64,000 nt of DNA. Source: Trichoplusia ni. Lineage: Eukaryota; Arthropoda; Insecta; Lepidoptera; Noctuidae. The notes under the pieces are model-generated. The model saw only the letters and a list, made by a program, of their open reading frames with translations. It was not told the DNA's origin and searched no databases. Shown one piece after another: positions 1-11,727 of this stretch (position 1 is its first letter; the number at the start of each line of letters is the position of its first letter). Location of the stretch: positions 496,001-560,000 of the forward strand of contig NC_039486.1 of the NCBI RefSeq assembly GCF_003590095.1, read 5' to 3'. The position numbers and the translations under genes were made by a program.

Positions 1-2018
1 CACAAATAAAACTTACAATACATACGTACATATAATTTTACTGACGCATCAGAAATCCTTTTTATTTTCAGTATTGGTAAATACTAATATTGGGATTAGT
101 TTATCGCTGTTATTTTTTATATAAATATGTTTAATGAGTTTATAACAAAAGCCATTAAAATGAATTACTTGCTTTACTAAAACTGTATTAAGTGACAGGT
201 ATGATAAATAATTCTTCTTAATTATACACAAAGATTACTTAATTCAAAACAAACTTTATTTAATTTTATGTAAAATTATAGATTTACTATCTTGTAAATA
301 TAATATTCCAAATTGAATTGATTGGTTCGTGAAACGGAGATAATTCTCATATTCTTATTTTATATGTTTATTATTTTAATGATCATAAAATGAACAAAAG
401 TGTAAGTCACAAATGTTAAATGATCCCATTTCAAACTTCGTTTATTCAAATTTTGTTTATTAATATTAAGTGTTCATATGACAATATTATAATTTATACA
501 TTTTTTTATGGTATACAAACAAATTAACATGTTTAATGCAAATTATCTCCGCATCACACAAGCCTCCATAGACAAATGACGTTTCCACAAGCTTTGACAC
601 TTGCAACAATTTATTAATAAGACCTTTTATTAATTATGAACAGTAAATAACTAAGTATTGAAGTGGAAACACGTTACTCATTCAGTCTTGTCAACTAGAA
701 ACAGCTGTTCCATATATTCGAGTGTTTTCTATAATTGTGGAAATGTAATTTTCTACGGCGGCAGATCGTCTACATCTTAACGTTAATGTAGTGTGGGGAC
801 GAGCAGATCAATAGGCCTAAACTGAGTAACACAACATTAGCTAACTAATAACCAACCGTAATTATTGTTTTTGATTCATCCATTGGTATTTAAAAACACT
901 AGAAGTGAGCATGGAAACTGTCTTTAAATTTCTTTCTTAACATTTATCGCAAAATCAACCTTATACGCATGATTTAAAGTTGTTTTTATAAAGCCGAGAC
1001 TTGTCGCAGGAAGCTGCACTTTTAATTTCGGTTCTTAAATGTCGATGGATTCGTCAATTAGTTTAAGTAAGATATTATTGAATTTTATAATTGACACAAA
1101 CAAATAGTTATTATTATTCAGTATTGTTATCATTATGTATAAAAATGGTATTACACCACTTTTATTTAAATGATTTGCTACAAATTACTAGTCGGTTACT
1201 AAAATTATTCTATTTTTGTTAGTTGGTTAGTTATCTATGATATGGTAGTCACAAGTAGCAGTATTGTAATGCTATAGCTCGGCCCCAGTGATAGGAACCA
1301 TTCCAAATGTTGATATTTTGTAGTTGAAACATTGTTGTTTAGAAATGTAAGACTGAAATAAATTGATGACGTCGAAATTGTCTTTCAATAGTCATTGACT
1401 GAAAATGTGGAAGGTGATTGCTGGTATAATAATAACCCATGATGGTACATTATGTGCAGTGTTTGGTCACGATTGGCCCACGCTGCCCAGCCATCTGGTG
1501 TCCATCACAATTAGTGATCACTTATTAAGGTGTGAAATCTAAAAAAGAACATCTTGTAGCAATCAGATTTATCGTGTGTTGTGTGTTTTGAATATTGATT
1601 GGGGTTCATACCATTTTGTTGTTGACTGTTTGCAATGGTTAAGACAACCTCACAAAATGAAACAAACTGGAATATTTTTCAAGCTTTTTTTATTAAAACT
1701 AAATAACAAGAGTCACTTAAAAGTATCCAAGAAGTATTAGAACATTAAAATTACAATAGTTTATCTAAAATACTGACTTCTTATATAAAATAAAATACTC
1801 ACCAAACTTACCTTGTATAAAAGTATGCAAAGTCTACTAAACATTACCATAGTCCATAGCATTATACAAATAGGGAATCTCTTTAACAGGCAGGTACAGT
1901 CACATTTATAACTGTTTGTTAACAATGTGTAAGGATAAAATTGGAGTTTTATCAAAAAGGAGTCTTCGGGCCGTAAAATTCGGTATATAAAGGAAATATG
2001 AAGGGGGCAGTATATGTT
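1..2018. other. AT-rich intergenic DNA and 3' flank of the coiled-coil gene
   Basis: I see no coding exon here. The short open frames are low-complexity AT-rich reads without codon bias or splice context. The part next to 2019 is expected to be the 3' UTR of the minus-strand coiled-coil gene. A TTTATT (AATAAA on the minus strand) near 1687 is a possible poly(A) signal for it. Confidence 0.5.
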
Positions 2019-5000
2019 TTATGGGATACCATGCCTGGCTGGTATGAGGGTCCACAGGATGGCTTCCGGAACAGTCTTGGGGTGGCGGAACCAGGACCTC
2101 GCGACGCCCAGCATCCTGTAATGTTAAGTTTTTAGTATTGGAATAGGTTCTATAGTACAGAACGTAGCTAAACCAAAAGTATGTGGGAGTTGAGTATGAG
2201 GGAGAGTTGAAAAAGACAGATTTGGTAATGTTCTTCCTTTTTTACCAAAATAATTAATGAGGACAAAAAATCACAGTTACGTAGGTTAACTTAACTAGGA
2301 CATAAAATTTCAGTATTTAGTTAAAGCTCGACCGTGATGAAAATCTAGTCACTTTGTTCCCCTTTTTCGTCTGAGCAAAGAGCGTTAAAAAAAAAACAAA
2401 TAGCAAGGAAGTTAGTAGTGATGTTTATGGATAATGCTAGGTGCTAACCTGGTGAGTGGTTTGGGCCACCAGTCGAGCTGCTCCCTGGTGAGCTGCAGCT
2501 CGTGGCGCATGCGCAGCAGCTCGGCGCGCAGCTCGTCCAGCTCGGCCCGCAGCGCGCCCGTCTCCCGCGCCGCCAGCGACACGCGCGCGCTCAGCGACGC
2601 GCACTCGCGCGAGCAGCGGGACCGCGCCCTGCCCGACCGACCTCACAGGACACGTGCTCGCAGGACAAGCTTTTGTGGGATCCACTCATACTTGATCTGA
2701 GTCGGTGTCTTTGTGCACGTGATTTGTATATTTGTAAAACCCCCGCAACACAAGGATTGAATTCCTTACTGCGGGAGTCGTTTTTTTTAAAGAGATTGAT
2801 CTGATCTTGTTATAAACGACTCCCGTTGTAAGGAAATTCCATATGCTGCGGGGAGTTTCCCAAACATTAAAGTCACATGCACAAAGGCATCAAGACTAAG
2901 GACAAGCATTCGTAATTTACACAAACTCTTGTCCTACGCGAAGATCAATCCAGCGACACGTCGACTGTGGATATGGGCCGGTAACCTCAATCACTCGGTT
3001 ATCCGTGCAGTCAAATGATCTATGCCGAACTTACCTTATCAAACTTACTAGACGAGTTGGAATAAGGTCATGGTGAACTATAGGAAGTTTTAAACATCAA
3101 TAACTTAAATCGAATACTTAAAAAACTCAAAAGATACCTAACACAGACATTTTCAGAAAAAAAAACAAACCATCTGATAGTTCTACAAGCTTTTAAATAA
3201 AACATTGTCTGTGGAGACTATCCAGACAGGTTTTCGAAGGTCAATGTAACGTACTCTTGTTCCTGCGCCAGTCGCTCGCTGGTCTCCTCCAGCTCGCGCT
3301 GCTTGGCGTCAGTCTCGCGCCGCAGCGCCGCCACCTCGGCCTCCGCGGATGCGAGTAACTCCTCGTGCTGGGCTAAATCGTCCTCTAGGGTTGCCAGCTA
3401 AAAAAGGTAATATTATAGTGATAGTCAAATGCGGTTTGTGTTTCGTATGTAATGTATAAATAAATTATTTGAAAATGAACACAATTACAATGATTGAAGC
3501 TTAATTATTTTACTCATCTAGTTAACGGCTAGTTCGAATAGATAATGACGACAAATTCAGTCAGCGTAACGTCAAATTCAGTCAATGATCAGAACTATCA
3601 ACTCGCGAATTTCAAGCAAGCGGGATATCTAATTAAATCTATGCAATGGAATTTTTTATGCTAACAAATTGCCTTTGTTCATTTGTTGATGTCGAAGTAT
3701 ACTGACCCTGTCGTACGCGTTGTCCCTGGCCGCGAGCGTGTCTGCGTGCGCGGCCCGCTCCAGCGCCAGCGCGTGCTCGCACACAGCGGCCGCCGCGCGC
3801 ACGCCGTCCAACTCGTTGCGGCAGTTACGCCAGCCTACACAACAGACATGCAAAGATCAGTAAAACAAGCTGCAAGTTTAAAGAAAGTATTGTCTACGTC
3901 AGCGGCTAGCTAATTTATAAATATTTTTAACCGATTTTGACTTAGACGGAGTTATGTCGTTTAAAAATAGTTGCGTTCGATTTGACGATTAAATTTTAAA
4001 GGTTCTTGTATTTATATCGCTTACCAATACTCATCTCCGAAGCACGATCTTCTGCGGCACAGACGTCATCTTCTAAAGCTAGTTTCTCCTGTAATAAATA
4101 AATTCGATTTAGACTTATCCACAGATTACAGATTCCACTACATATACAAATATCGTCGTCACGACAAGACAAAGCAGTCTAGTTTTTATGTCCCGATAGG
4201 AAATAATCAAATGACAGTTTTTACATTGGTTTAGCCCGCTACATAGTAATGCCCGTCATTGCAACTCCTGTAAGCCAGGATCTGTAATGAAAAAAAACGA
4301 CCACCGAAACACTAAAGTTCGGTGTGTCCCAAGGGACACAATCAACTGCCTTGGAACCTGCAATGAAATTAATCAGAAATAGTAAAAATGAGGAGTAACC
4401 AAAAAATTTCCATGTCCACCCATAGTAAGCGGGAGACAAAAGAGGAAGTAGCTCGTTGTATAAAAGAAAAGAGATTGACAACTGAGTTAAGCTCAGTTAT
4501 CAGGCAACACGGATATAAATTGTCAATTTACTTTGGTTTGGTACTCACTCGCTCCAGCACCGCTTTTTCCAGCTCTTTGTCCCTCAGTAGTTGTTTGAGT
4601 CGTTCCAGCTCGCGCATCGCCATCCGCACCTTCGAGTTATCGGAATCCAGCAAAGACTTCAGAGCTGAGATTTGTATGCGAAGACGCTCCGAGTACAACA
4701 CCTGTAGATAACACATGCTTAGTGAAACTGAACTCGATTTTAGAAAATTAGATAGCAAGTTGTGGGAGATTATTAATTATAGATATGATAATTCGGTAAC
4801 AACGAATTTTATTCACCAACGTCGCATTCTTTCACCTTATAACTATACTTGAAATACCTTGACCTTATACTACTTAAAATAATACCTGAAGTATAACTTT
4901 ACCTTTACCTAAACAAGAATTCGAACAGGAAACATTTATGAATCGACGGGATGAAAAGTCTGGGGACCATTGGTGAGTACAAACATGAGTATGTATAGTC

Positions 5001-7286
5001 AAACCTGAGTCTCCAAAGTCTTGCGGAGGCATCTAACATCTTCCCTGCGTCGTCGCCAGGCTGCTACCAGCATGAACCTGCAGATCTTCGTGGCTGCGGC
5101 CTCTTCGGTGAATACGTGTTCCCCAGGGGAGCGCACCACTGGCAAACCCTCCTTCCTGGAACAATTACTTAATATGAGTCACTAATTGTCGTTAATACCT
5201 ATGATTTCATATAATAACTTGTACAGGTAGTGTGTATTTTAAATAAGTGCATTAAAAGTACACCATACTATTTAGTAACGTATGAAGGGAAAATCTGTTT
5301 AAACCTCAAGACACAAAATCACCTATTAATCTTGATCCGCTTGGTAGGCGTCAAATCTTCCATGGAGGAGGCCTTGGCAGCAGAAGGCCTGACAGGAGTC
5401 TCCTGCAGCCTAAACTCGTCGAGGCAGCTCCGGATCCGCGCGAGGTTGGGGCTCGGGGGACACCATTTGGCTGTGAACTTGTTGACAGGCGCCGAGAACA
5501 GCTGCTTCTTCGGGTGAGCTGGTTGGACGCGGCTGAAGAACGTAGGGGTTGATTAGTGAAAGAAAGAGGTGGCTGTGCGCCGTTCAATTCACCGTCTCGC
5601 TTTAACACCAAGACGACAACGCAACGTCCTTATTATAGAAGGTGACTGTAAATTAGTGGTAGTGTTTTATCCAGGCTCCAAGCTGTTCTTTTCAAACTGG
5701 CTGAGAAGACATTTTCTTCGGTACTCCGCGCCAGTTAGCATTGTATAAAACATCTTCCTTGTTATGTCATTTGTGTAATAGATCATATTTACCTTATTTT
5801 TCACTGTTGAGTAAGCTTATTATTATTTTAAGGAAAATTACCTATTGTCGACGCTGCGTAGTTTCCCACCGTTAATAATATGTTGCGATGCTAGTATTAC
5901 CTAAGACGTATCATGTAAGGAACTGCCACTGAGACCTAAACTGCAGGCTTAGGTCCCAAAACTGGTTTGGGTCTTTTTTATGGCGATTCGGTCCTGAAAT
6001 GGTACTAGCGAACCAAACCAAGGTCAAGTAGTGATCGAGTATTATCAGAATCTTTAGAGTTTAGTCTTAGTTCTCACTCGTCCCTCTGCACGAATTAGCG
6101 TTAGAGTCGGATTCAAGAGTAACAACTTGATCTTAATTCGATAACAGAACTTAATTCTGTCGGGATTAAACCTGGAAACCATTAAACTCTACGCAACAGC
6201 TATCTTTATTCTGAGAATCGTGGATCTAAAATTTTGAGGCTTCTAGTAGACGAGTGTTGTTCCACCAGAAGTGTTTGTACCTACTATGAGCAGCTGAAGC
6301 AATTCTATTGCCATTATGAAAGTGAGATTTTGCAGAAAACTGCGTATAGCGACATCGCTAAACTAAATATAAGTCACAGGTGTCTTAGCCCCATTTTTTA
6401 TAGAAATTATTGTTAAAAACAAGTCTATTATCATATCTAGATACTACTCGATCCGGTCAACAAATTGAAGACAGATAAAGCATCGGAATAACCCAAACAT
6501 TTGGAAGCAGACTGTCGAATTACTTCAATTTATTCGGATTCATACTTGTTTTGACGAAGCTATTCATCAGACGTTTGTGTAAGAGTGCTAGTGGCTGGCA
6601 GACTGCGAGACGGCAGAGCGTCCACACTGGAGAGTTTGGGGACTAGGGTAATACTACTAATCTTTATTCGGATAGTTTGTAAGTAATTTATGTTGTTCTT
6701 TGAGCCAAATAGTTTTGCTAAGTATTGTATGTTCGATTGTTCGTTTTGTGATTTCTATTGTTTGATAAGATACTTGTGTCCTATTAAAATTTGTGTGGTT
6801 GTGCAGAGGTAGGTTATACAATTTAGGCTAAGTAACAAAACTTATGAACGCAATGTCTTATCCGTTCGAATTGATTTGTGCTAAAAAAAGTTAATCTAAC
6901 TGAGTCATTTTCTTCATCAACTGTATGTCAAGGATTCGTAAAACTTTTAAATTTTTTCATGTATATTGCTGCTTCAGCACAGGCCTAGGAAGTGCCAAGC
7001 AAACTACATCGCACGACGGCAGACACTACAATTTAATAGCAATGGGGGAATAGGGAACAATTCCCATTTCTTGTTAATAATAATGTGAGGTATTGGCATC
7101 GTCGCCGGTATTCCAGTGAAGTATACTCACGCGGGCGGCGTGGTCTGCAGGTTGTGCCGTTCTCGCGACAGCTCGCGCTCCGATATGTCGCCGGCGCCGG
7201 CGCGCGCCACCGGCGACGCGCTGCGAGGCACCTTCAACAGTTGCTCAGGCATTATCCACTCGTCAATAACCCCTTTCCTCCAATTC
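2019..7286 (-). CDS. Unrecognised coiled-coil protein, nine exons, about 415 aa
   Basis: I do not recognise this gene. Exons in transcript order are 7286-7131, 5532-5323, 5155-5005, 4701-4549, 4088-4025, 3834-3707, 3397-3255, 2628-2449 and 2115-2019. All have GT/AG borders and compatible phases. From the ATG at 7252 the joined frame is 416 codons including a TAA stop at 2019-2021. The first ~155 residues are Ser/Pro/Arg-rich with a basic patch (TPTKRIKINR) that could be a nuclear signal. The rest is mostly helical, with heptad-like stretches (LRAELDELRAELLRMRHELQ). The tail is Trp-rich (LDWWPKPLTRM, then AILWTLIPARHGIP). The 7286 border is a good acceptor (tactag), so an upstream exon and an earlier start are possible. 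The composition would suit a cytoskeletal, centrosomal or spindle protein, but that is inference only. Confidence 0.75.
2715..3014 (-). repeat. tRNA-derived SINE in an intron
   Basis: On the minus strand the right end reads like a tRNA head, with an A-box-like stretch (GGATAACCGAGTG) and a degenerate B-box. It is followed by a body containing AGGACAAG and CATGCACAAAG and a stem formed by two copies of a GACTCCCG-type sequence. Similar segments occur at 27417-27600 (head and body) and 61885-61965 (tail part), which marks it as dispersed. I recognise the body as typical of lepidopteran SINEs. Confidence 0.6.
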
Positions 7287-9685
7287 CTAGTACAAGTTTT
7301 ATGGTTGATAGACTTTATGGCTGTTTTCAGAGAAGCGTTTAGTAATTGACAGTTTGGTAAGTCTAGGTGACATAGATTCGAAAATATTTTTGAAATTATT
7401 GTTGTTTTTTTTCCTTTTTTGTTTGGTTGTGTTGGTGGCTAAGTTTAGAGTAGGTACACCGTGTAACGATAAGGTGTGTTATGTAGATGATTTGTAATTC
7501 TACTTACGGTACACAACCTTAACCAAATATTTAATTTATAACAATCAAGATTTTAATAAAACAACTTGATCTATGGTTGTTTAGATATTGGCATAATTAA
7601 AAAAAAATGACTAAGCAAAATAACACGCCCATGTGTCGTCTTCTACGAGATCGTTAGTATTGCTACATGCTACGGCTACGCGGCTACAGCCACAACGACC
7701 TACAGCCTATTTTTAATTGCTTGTTACATACGGATCCGATTGTTGTCAGAAACAGAAAAGTACTCGAAGACTTGCCCACAGGTTTTAATTGAAATAAAAC
7801 TAAACTTTCTAAATGTTTTACAATAGCCTTTATTGAAACCGACAATTAATGACTATACCATCCAACCAGACTGTCATAGTACAAAAGTATGAAAGCTTAT
7901 TAAAAAGTAAAGTACGGTGGCACAGGCGTCGGCCGTGGCGGCGGCGCCTGGCGTGCGGCGACACCGCCACAGCCGCGGCGTCGCCTGCGTGACGCACAGG
8001 GCAAGGAACCACTCGCCAACACCCATACTTTATTACTTACACACTTTTTGTTACAGATAATCTACATTCATAAGTTACGCTTTAATGTAATCATAACTTA
8101 GGCCTTTTTTGTGTTTAAAATAAAAAAAAATCCTTGGGAAATAACACCACAAGTTTTTATCAATTCAATTCTCATATGATTCGCTTTCCTGTTTATAGAT
8201 CCGGCAACAACTACAAGGGATCTTCTGACGAATTAGGCATGCTGAAGAATAAAGAAGCCGATCTGTCCAGATGCTGAATGCGCTCCCGCTACTACTTAAT
8301 TTAGTGCTACTTACTAAATACATGGTACCTACATGTTCCCAAAAAAGGGTAAGAAGACGTCAACAGTATTGTCAAAGGTTTGTTTTCTTTTGAATAAGTA
8401 TCGAACACCAAGGAAATGAAGTGCTCAACTTTAGATGTTGCAGGTTCGATTCCTACATGAGTGTCTCTGTATCTACGAATAATATTTCAGCTGATTTTAC
8501 CCCTAATTTGTATGCGAATAAGTTCTGCATGGCGTAAGAACTACTTATACATAAATACAACACGATGCCCTTAACCAACTTTCGAATTATAATCGAGCGA
8601 GTACGTTGCTCACGATAAGGGTTACATATTAGTATTTATCGTGCAGTGGGACAGTTTGAGGCCAAAATATTATTCAACAAATCTTTAGAAGGGGAACCAG
8701 CGACTGGAAATATTACAGCAAACAGAAAGCCATGATTCCCAGCCGATAGTTCGCACATGCATCCGCCACGTCACCGTATTGCGTAAATATTAAATAATGC
8801 GGAGTAGCAGGGGTTGGCTGAGGGTTGGTCTAATTTAGCGTTTGGGTATAAGGCTAGCCGGCGTCGCGTCGGTGCGCGGCGCCGCACGCAACACGCGCGC
8901 CTCGCGACCCGCCGCCGCCGACACTGACTCATTACTGAACGTTTTTGTTTGATCTAATCGGCATGAGGAGCCGCCGTGACGGAAATACAACAGGTTCCAG
9001 GCTGTGTGAGGGTGCAGGGGCTAAACAGCGACCAGGACCTGCTAACAACACCTGAACACAAGCAAGGACTCTGCAGGTACCTACTAACTTTATTCTTCTA
9101 TTTATTTAATTTTTCATTTATATAACAAAATAAGAAAAAACTGCAAATTCATATACAGCTACTAATTATTATTTAAATATGATGGTTTTCACAAAAACAT
9201 AGGCATGTAATCTTTAATTCCGCGAATCTATCACCAAATAGATCGCAATTTAGGTAGGCCCAGTACACTGGAGAGTGGAATTGAAGATCAGCAGATTCCT
9301 GCTAGTGGAGATAATTAGGTAGGAGTGTAGAGTCGACTCAGCTCATTATGGATTTCAGGAACATCTGTATTGACTTTGCATACTTTGAGCATTACGCCTG
9401 GCTGGACACATTCTCTTCGAATCATCTCTAATGTATGATTAGCCTAGGCAAGTAAGTGGAACTTCGTTTTACAAAGGCAGAGATAACAACCAAAAGCACT
9501 ACTGTAATGCAACAGCAGGGATGCTTTCTGCACCTTTTCCCGGAGGTGTGTGTACTTTCCTTCTTGCTTATTACATTCAGAGAAACTAGCTTCTAGCTTA
9601 GTTCGGATTATAAGTGTGTTGCAGCCTTATTAGGCCTTAATTGTAGAAATGCACTCTACCACCAATCAATCAATCAATTCAGCCT
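7287..9685. other. Intergenic DNA with two GC islands
   Basis: This is mostly AT-rich, without a convincing gene. Two GC/CpG-rich islands stand out. One is at about 7905-8020: on the minus strand it holds a 50-codon frame ending at 7874, with AATAAA about 40 bp downstream. The other is at about 8855-9076: on the plus strand it ends in a good splice donor (CTGCAG|gtacct). The second could be a 5' non-coding exon, or a promoter for the coiled-coil gene or dorsal. At about 8405-8480 a GGTTCGATTCC box suggests a worn SINE. Confidence 0.35.
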
Positions 9686-9688
9686 ATC

Positions 9689-9917
9689 AAATAAATAAAT
9701 AAATGCGGGCAACATTGTTCTGAACCCAAAGTAAGTTGCTAAAGCACTTGTGTTATGGAATTCAGACACAACGAAGGTACCACAAACACCCAGACCCGAG
9801 ACAATGTAGAAATGACAATTTTTACATTGACCCGACCGGGGATCGAACCCGGGACCTCAGAGCTAGCGACACCTTGAAACCGGTGCGTACGCCACTCGAC
9901 CACGGAGGTGGTCCAGT
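9689..9917 (-). repeat. tRNA-derived SINE ending in an AAAT repeat
   Basis: Read on the minus strand, it starts with a tRNA-like head with an A-box (TGGTCGAGTGG) and a near-perfect B-box (GGGTTCGATCCCC). A tail containing GTCTCGGGTCTGGGTGTTTG follows, and it ends in an ATTT repeat (AAATAAATAAAT on the plus strand at 9689). I recognise this head and tail combination from moth genomes. It is a retroposon rather than a functional tRNA, because the cloverleaf 3' half runs straight into the tail. Confidence 0.7.
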
Positions 9918-9933
9918 TGTGTACGCACCAACA

Positions 9934-10010
9934 TATGTCCAACAGTAATCAAGGTTTACTGTTGGACATACGCCTCCCCCAATTTGCGAAACAACCGTGG
10001 TTGGTCTATA
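9934..10010 (+). repeat. Dispersed-repeat fragment with a 15-bp inverted pair
   Basis: TATGTCCAACAGTAA (9934-9948) and its exact complement (9956-9970) flank a 7-nt spacer. The right arm continues into GGACATACGCCTCCCCC, a sequence I know as part of a very common lepidopteran non-LTR-type repeat. The family assignment is from memory. Confidence 0.45.
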
Positions 10011-11029
10011 ACGAGACTAATAAAATAATATTAGAGCGTCAGTATGAAGATGACTCATCTTCCCACCATTCTTATAATAAGGTTGAATGGCAAGGCAGTG
10101 TCTGTACAAATTCGTAAATATTTCAAGATGCGTAACGCACCGAGTGAGTCACCGCGCTCTGAAACTTCCTGAAATGGAGCCTCCCTATCCCCGAACCCGC
10201 ACCCCACACCCCTTACCACCCTACATTACGCTACGTTTATTCAGACCTTAGATGACTCATACTTGTTTTTGGAGGAAAAGGGCTCTTAACATATTTATTC
10301 CTACGAGTAATTTCCCAATTGGTTCACTGTACAAGTTTACACACAATAGTACCTGCTAGGTCCTACTCGTCTATCATAGAGTATACCTACAGCATAGATT
10401 TAGAATTACTTGATTCTTTATCTCAGACCTACATTATATTCTTCTATAGTCGTGTAGATAGAAATGATAGAATTGTATCCAACTATTTGAATTCGTCGCC
10501 AAGTAGCGCAGTCCTTTTTTGTAGGTCTCAATTTTACTTTTTTGTCTAAGGAATTGGAACAATTGATTGATTTTAATATTTATTGAACTACACTAGATTT
10601 TAATTTAACTGCAACGTTGCTGATTTAAGTGCAGTGCTGTATTTTAGGTATGTGGGTACCTCCATAATTCATTAATATTTTTTATTTTGAGATTCGAAAG
10701 AAATTTGGTACGCAGAAGTTACAAGTTAGACGGAATTTGGTAGGTACAGATAAACAAAATTATAAGTAGGTAGCCTACCTACCCAAAAGTACGATAATGT
10801 TTTAGGAATGAATATATTTTAATTCGAATGAAAGAACTGAGGCTAAAACCAATGATATTTGTTTAATAAATCACATTTAACATCTGTCAACAACTAAAAA
10901 CACAATAACTAAATATACATATTAAATTCTAAAGAAAAATGTTGTTTAATTTTGGCGGGAAACCGTAGCAAAGCACCGGTACGGTTATAGACGGCTAGAA
11001 CAGTACTACCGCTATTGTGTTTCTACTCG

Positions 11030-11711
11030 CACTTATGGAATAAAGTTTTGAATACACTGTACGCATGCGCTATGTTCGCAATTCCGCGTACGTCACTCAG
11101 CCGCCATGTGACACTTAGCGCCGCCAATCGCCGGCAGTTGTTGCTTGTGTGATGTCGGGTGCTCATGCACACTATTGAGATTTATCATTAGAGTTTTTGA
11201 CGTTCACTAGCCGGAGTAGTGTTACTTCGCGACTATACGTTTGTTACCTGAATATTCTTTGCTTATTTAATTAGCCGGATTTATCAAATTTTGTGCCGCG
11301 CGTTTGCAATATAGTGTCAGAGTTCGAGACATTATCTGTGACAATTCTTGGAACTTGAAAAATACACTACGTCGAGACGAGAGACCTTGATAACTAGTTC
11401 CTTGGACGAGCGAGAGCGAAGAAACAGTTCACAGTTATTATTATAGGATCATTCATGCTGGAGGTACGTCTATAGTTTACAATTTGTGAAGTATATCGTG
11501 TGTGTTATTAAATCAGTCTCTCAGAATTAAGTTAAAAAGTGAGCTATAGTGCATATAAAAGTTATCAAAGTACACTATAAAAGTGGCAAGTGTTAAGTTT
11601 TAAACCAAAACGAGTTACGACGAAGTTTATATAAATGTGCGTTTTGATATTGTCGCGTGCGGAAGGACCGATGTGAGGTGTCCGCGGCCCGCGGCCTATT
11701 CGTACAGTGCC
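11030..11711 (+). promoter_or_regulatory. Probable dorsal promoter and 5' leader
   Basis: A CpG-rich stretch (about 11045-11350) interrupts AT-rich flanks and precedes the first coding exon of dorsal. A short open frame starts at 11455 (ATG CTG GAG) and overlaps a good donor (GAG|gtacgt after 11463), so the leader may be spliced or have alternative first exons. TACAG at 11704-11708 could be an acceptor just before the start codon. The transcription start cannot be fixed from sequence alone. An E2F-like TTTGGCGGGAAA lies upstream at 10951-10962. Confidence 0.45.
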
Positions 11712-11727
11712 ATGGACAACGTCGGAG
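11712..11727 (+). CDS. dl: dorsal coding exon 1 (start codon)
   Basis: ATG GAC AAC GTC GGA G|gtaaac encodes MDNVG and leaves one base, which joins AA of the next exon to give Glu (MDNVGESAITIG). The start was chosen because this is the only ATG plus donor upstream whose phase matches exon 2. The alternative ATG at 11455 is out of phase with exon 2 through its donor. Confidence 0.7.

Noticed and set aside
2434..2804. Plus-strand frames of 88 and 100 codons
   Set aside because: They are antisense shadows of the GC-rich coiled-coil exon at 2449-2628.
9838..9915. tRNA gene on the minus strand
   Set aside because: The A- and B-boxes are good, but the 3' side runs into a SINE tail and an ATTT repeat, so it is a retroposon head.
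11455..11463. ATG CTG GAG|gtacgt as the dorsal start exon
   Set aside because: The donor is good, but the phase does not match exon 2 (it would give an immediate stop); kept only as a possible leader exon or upstream short frame.
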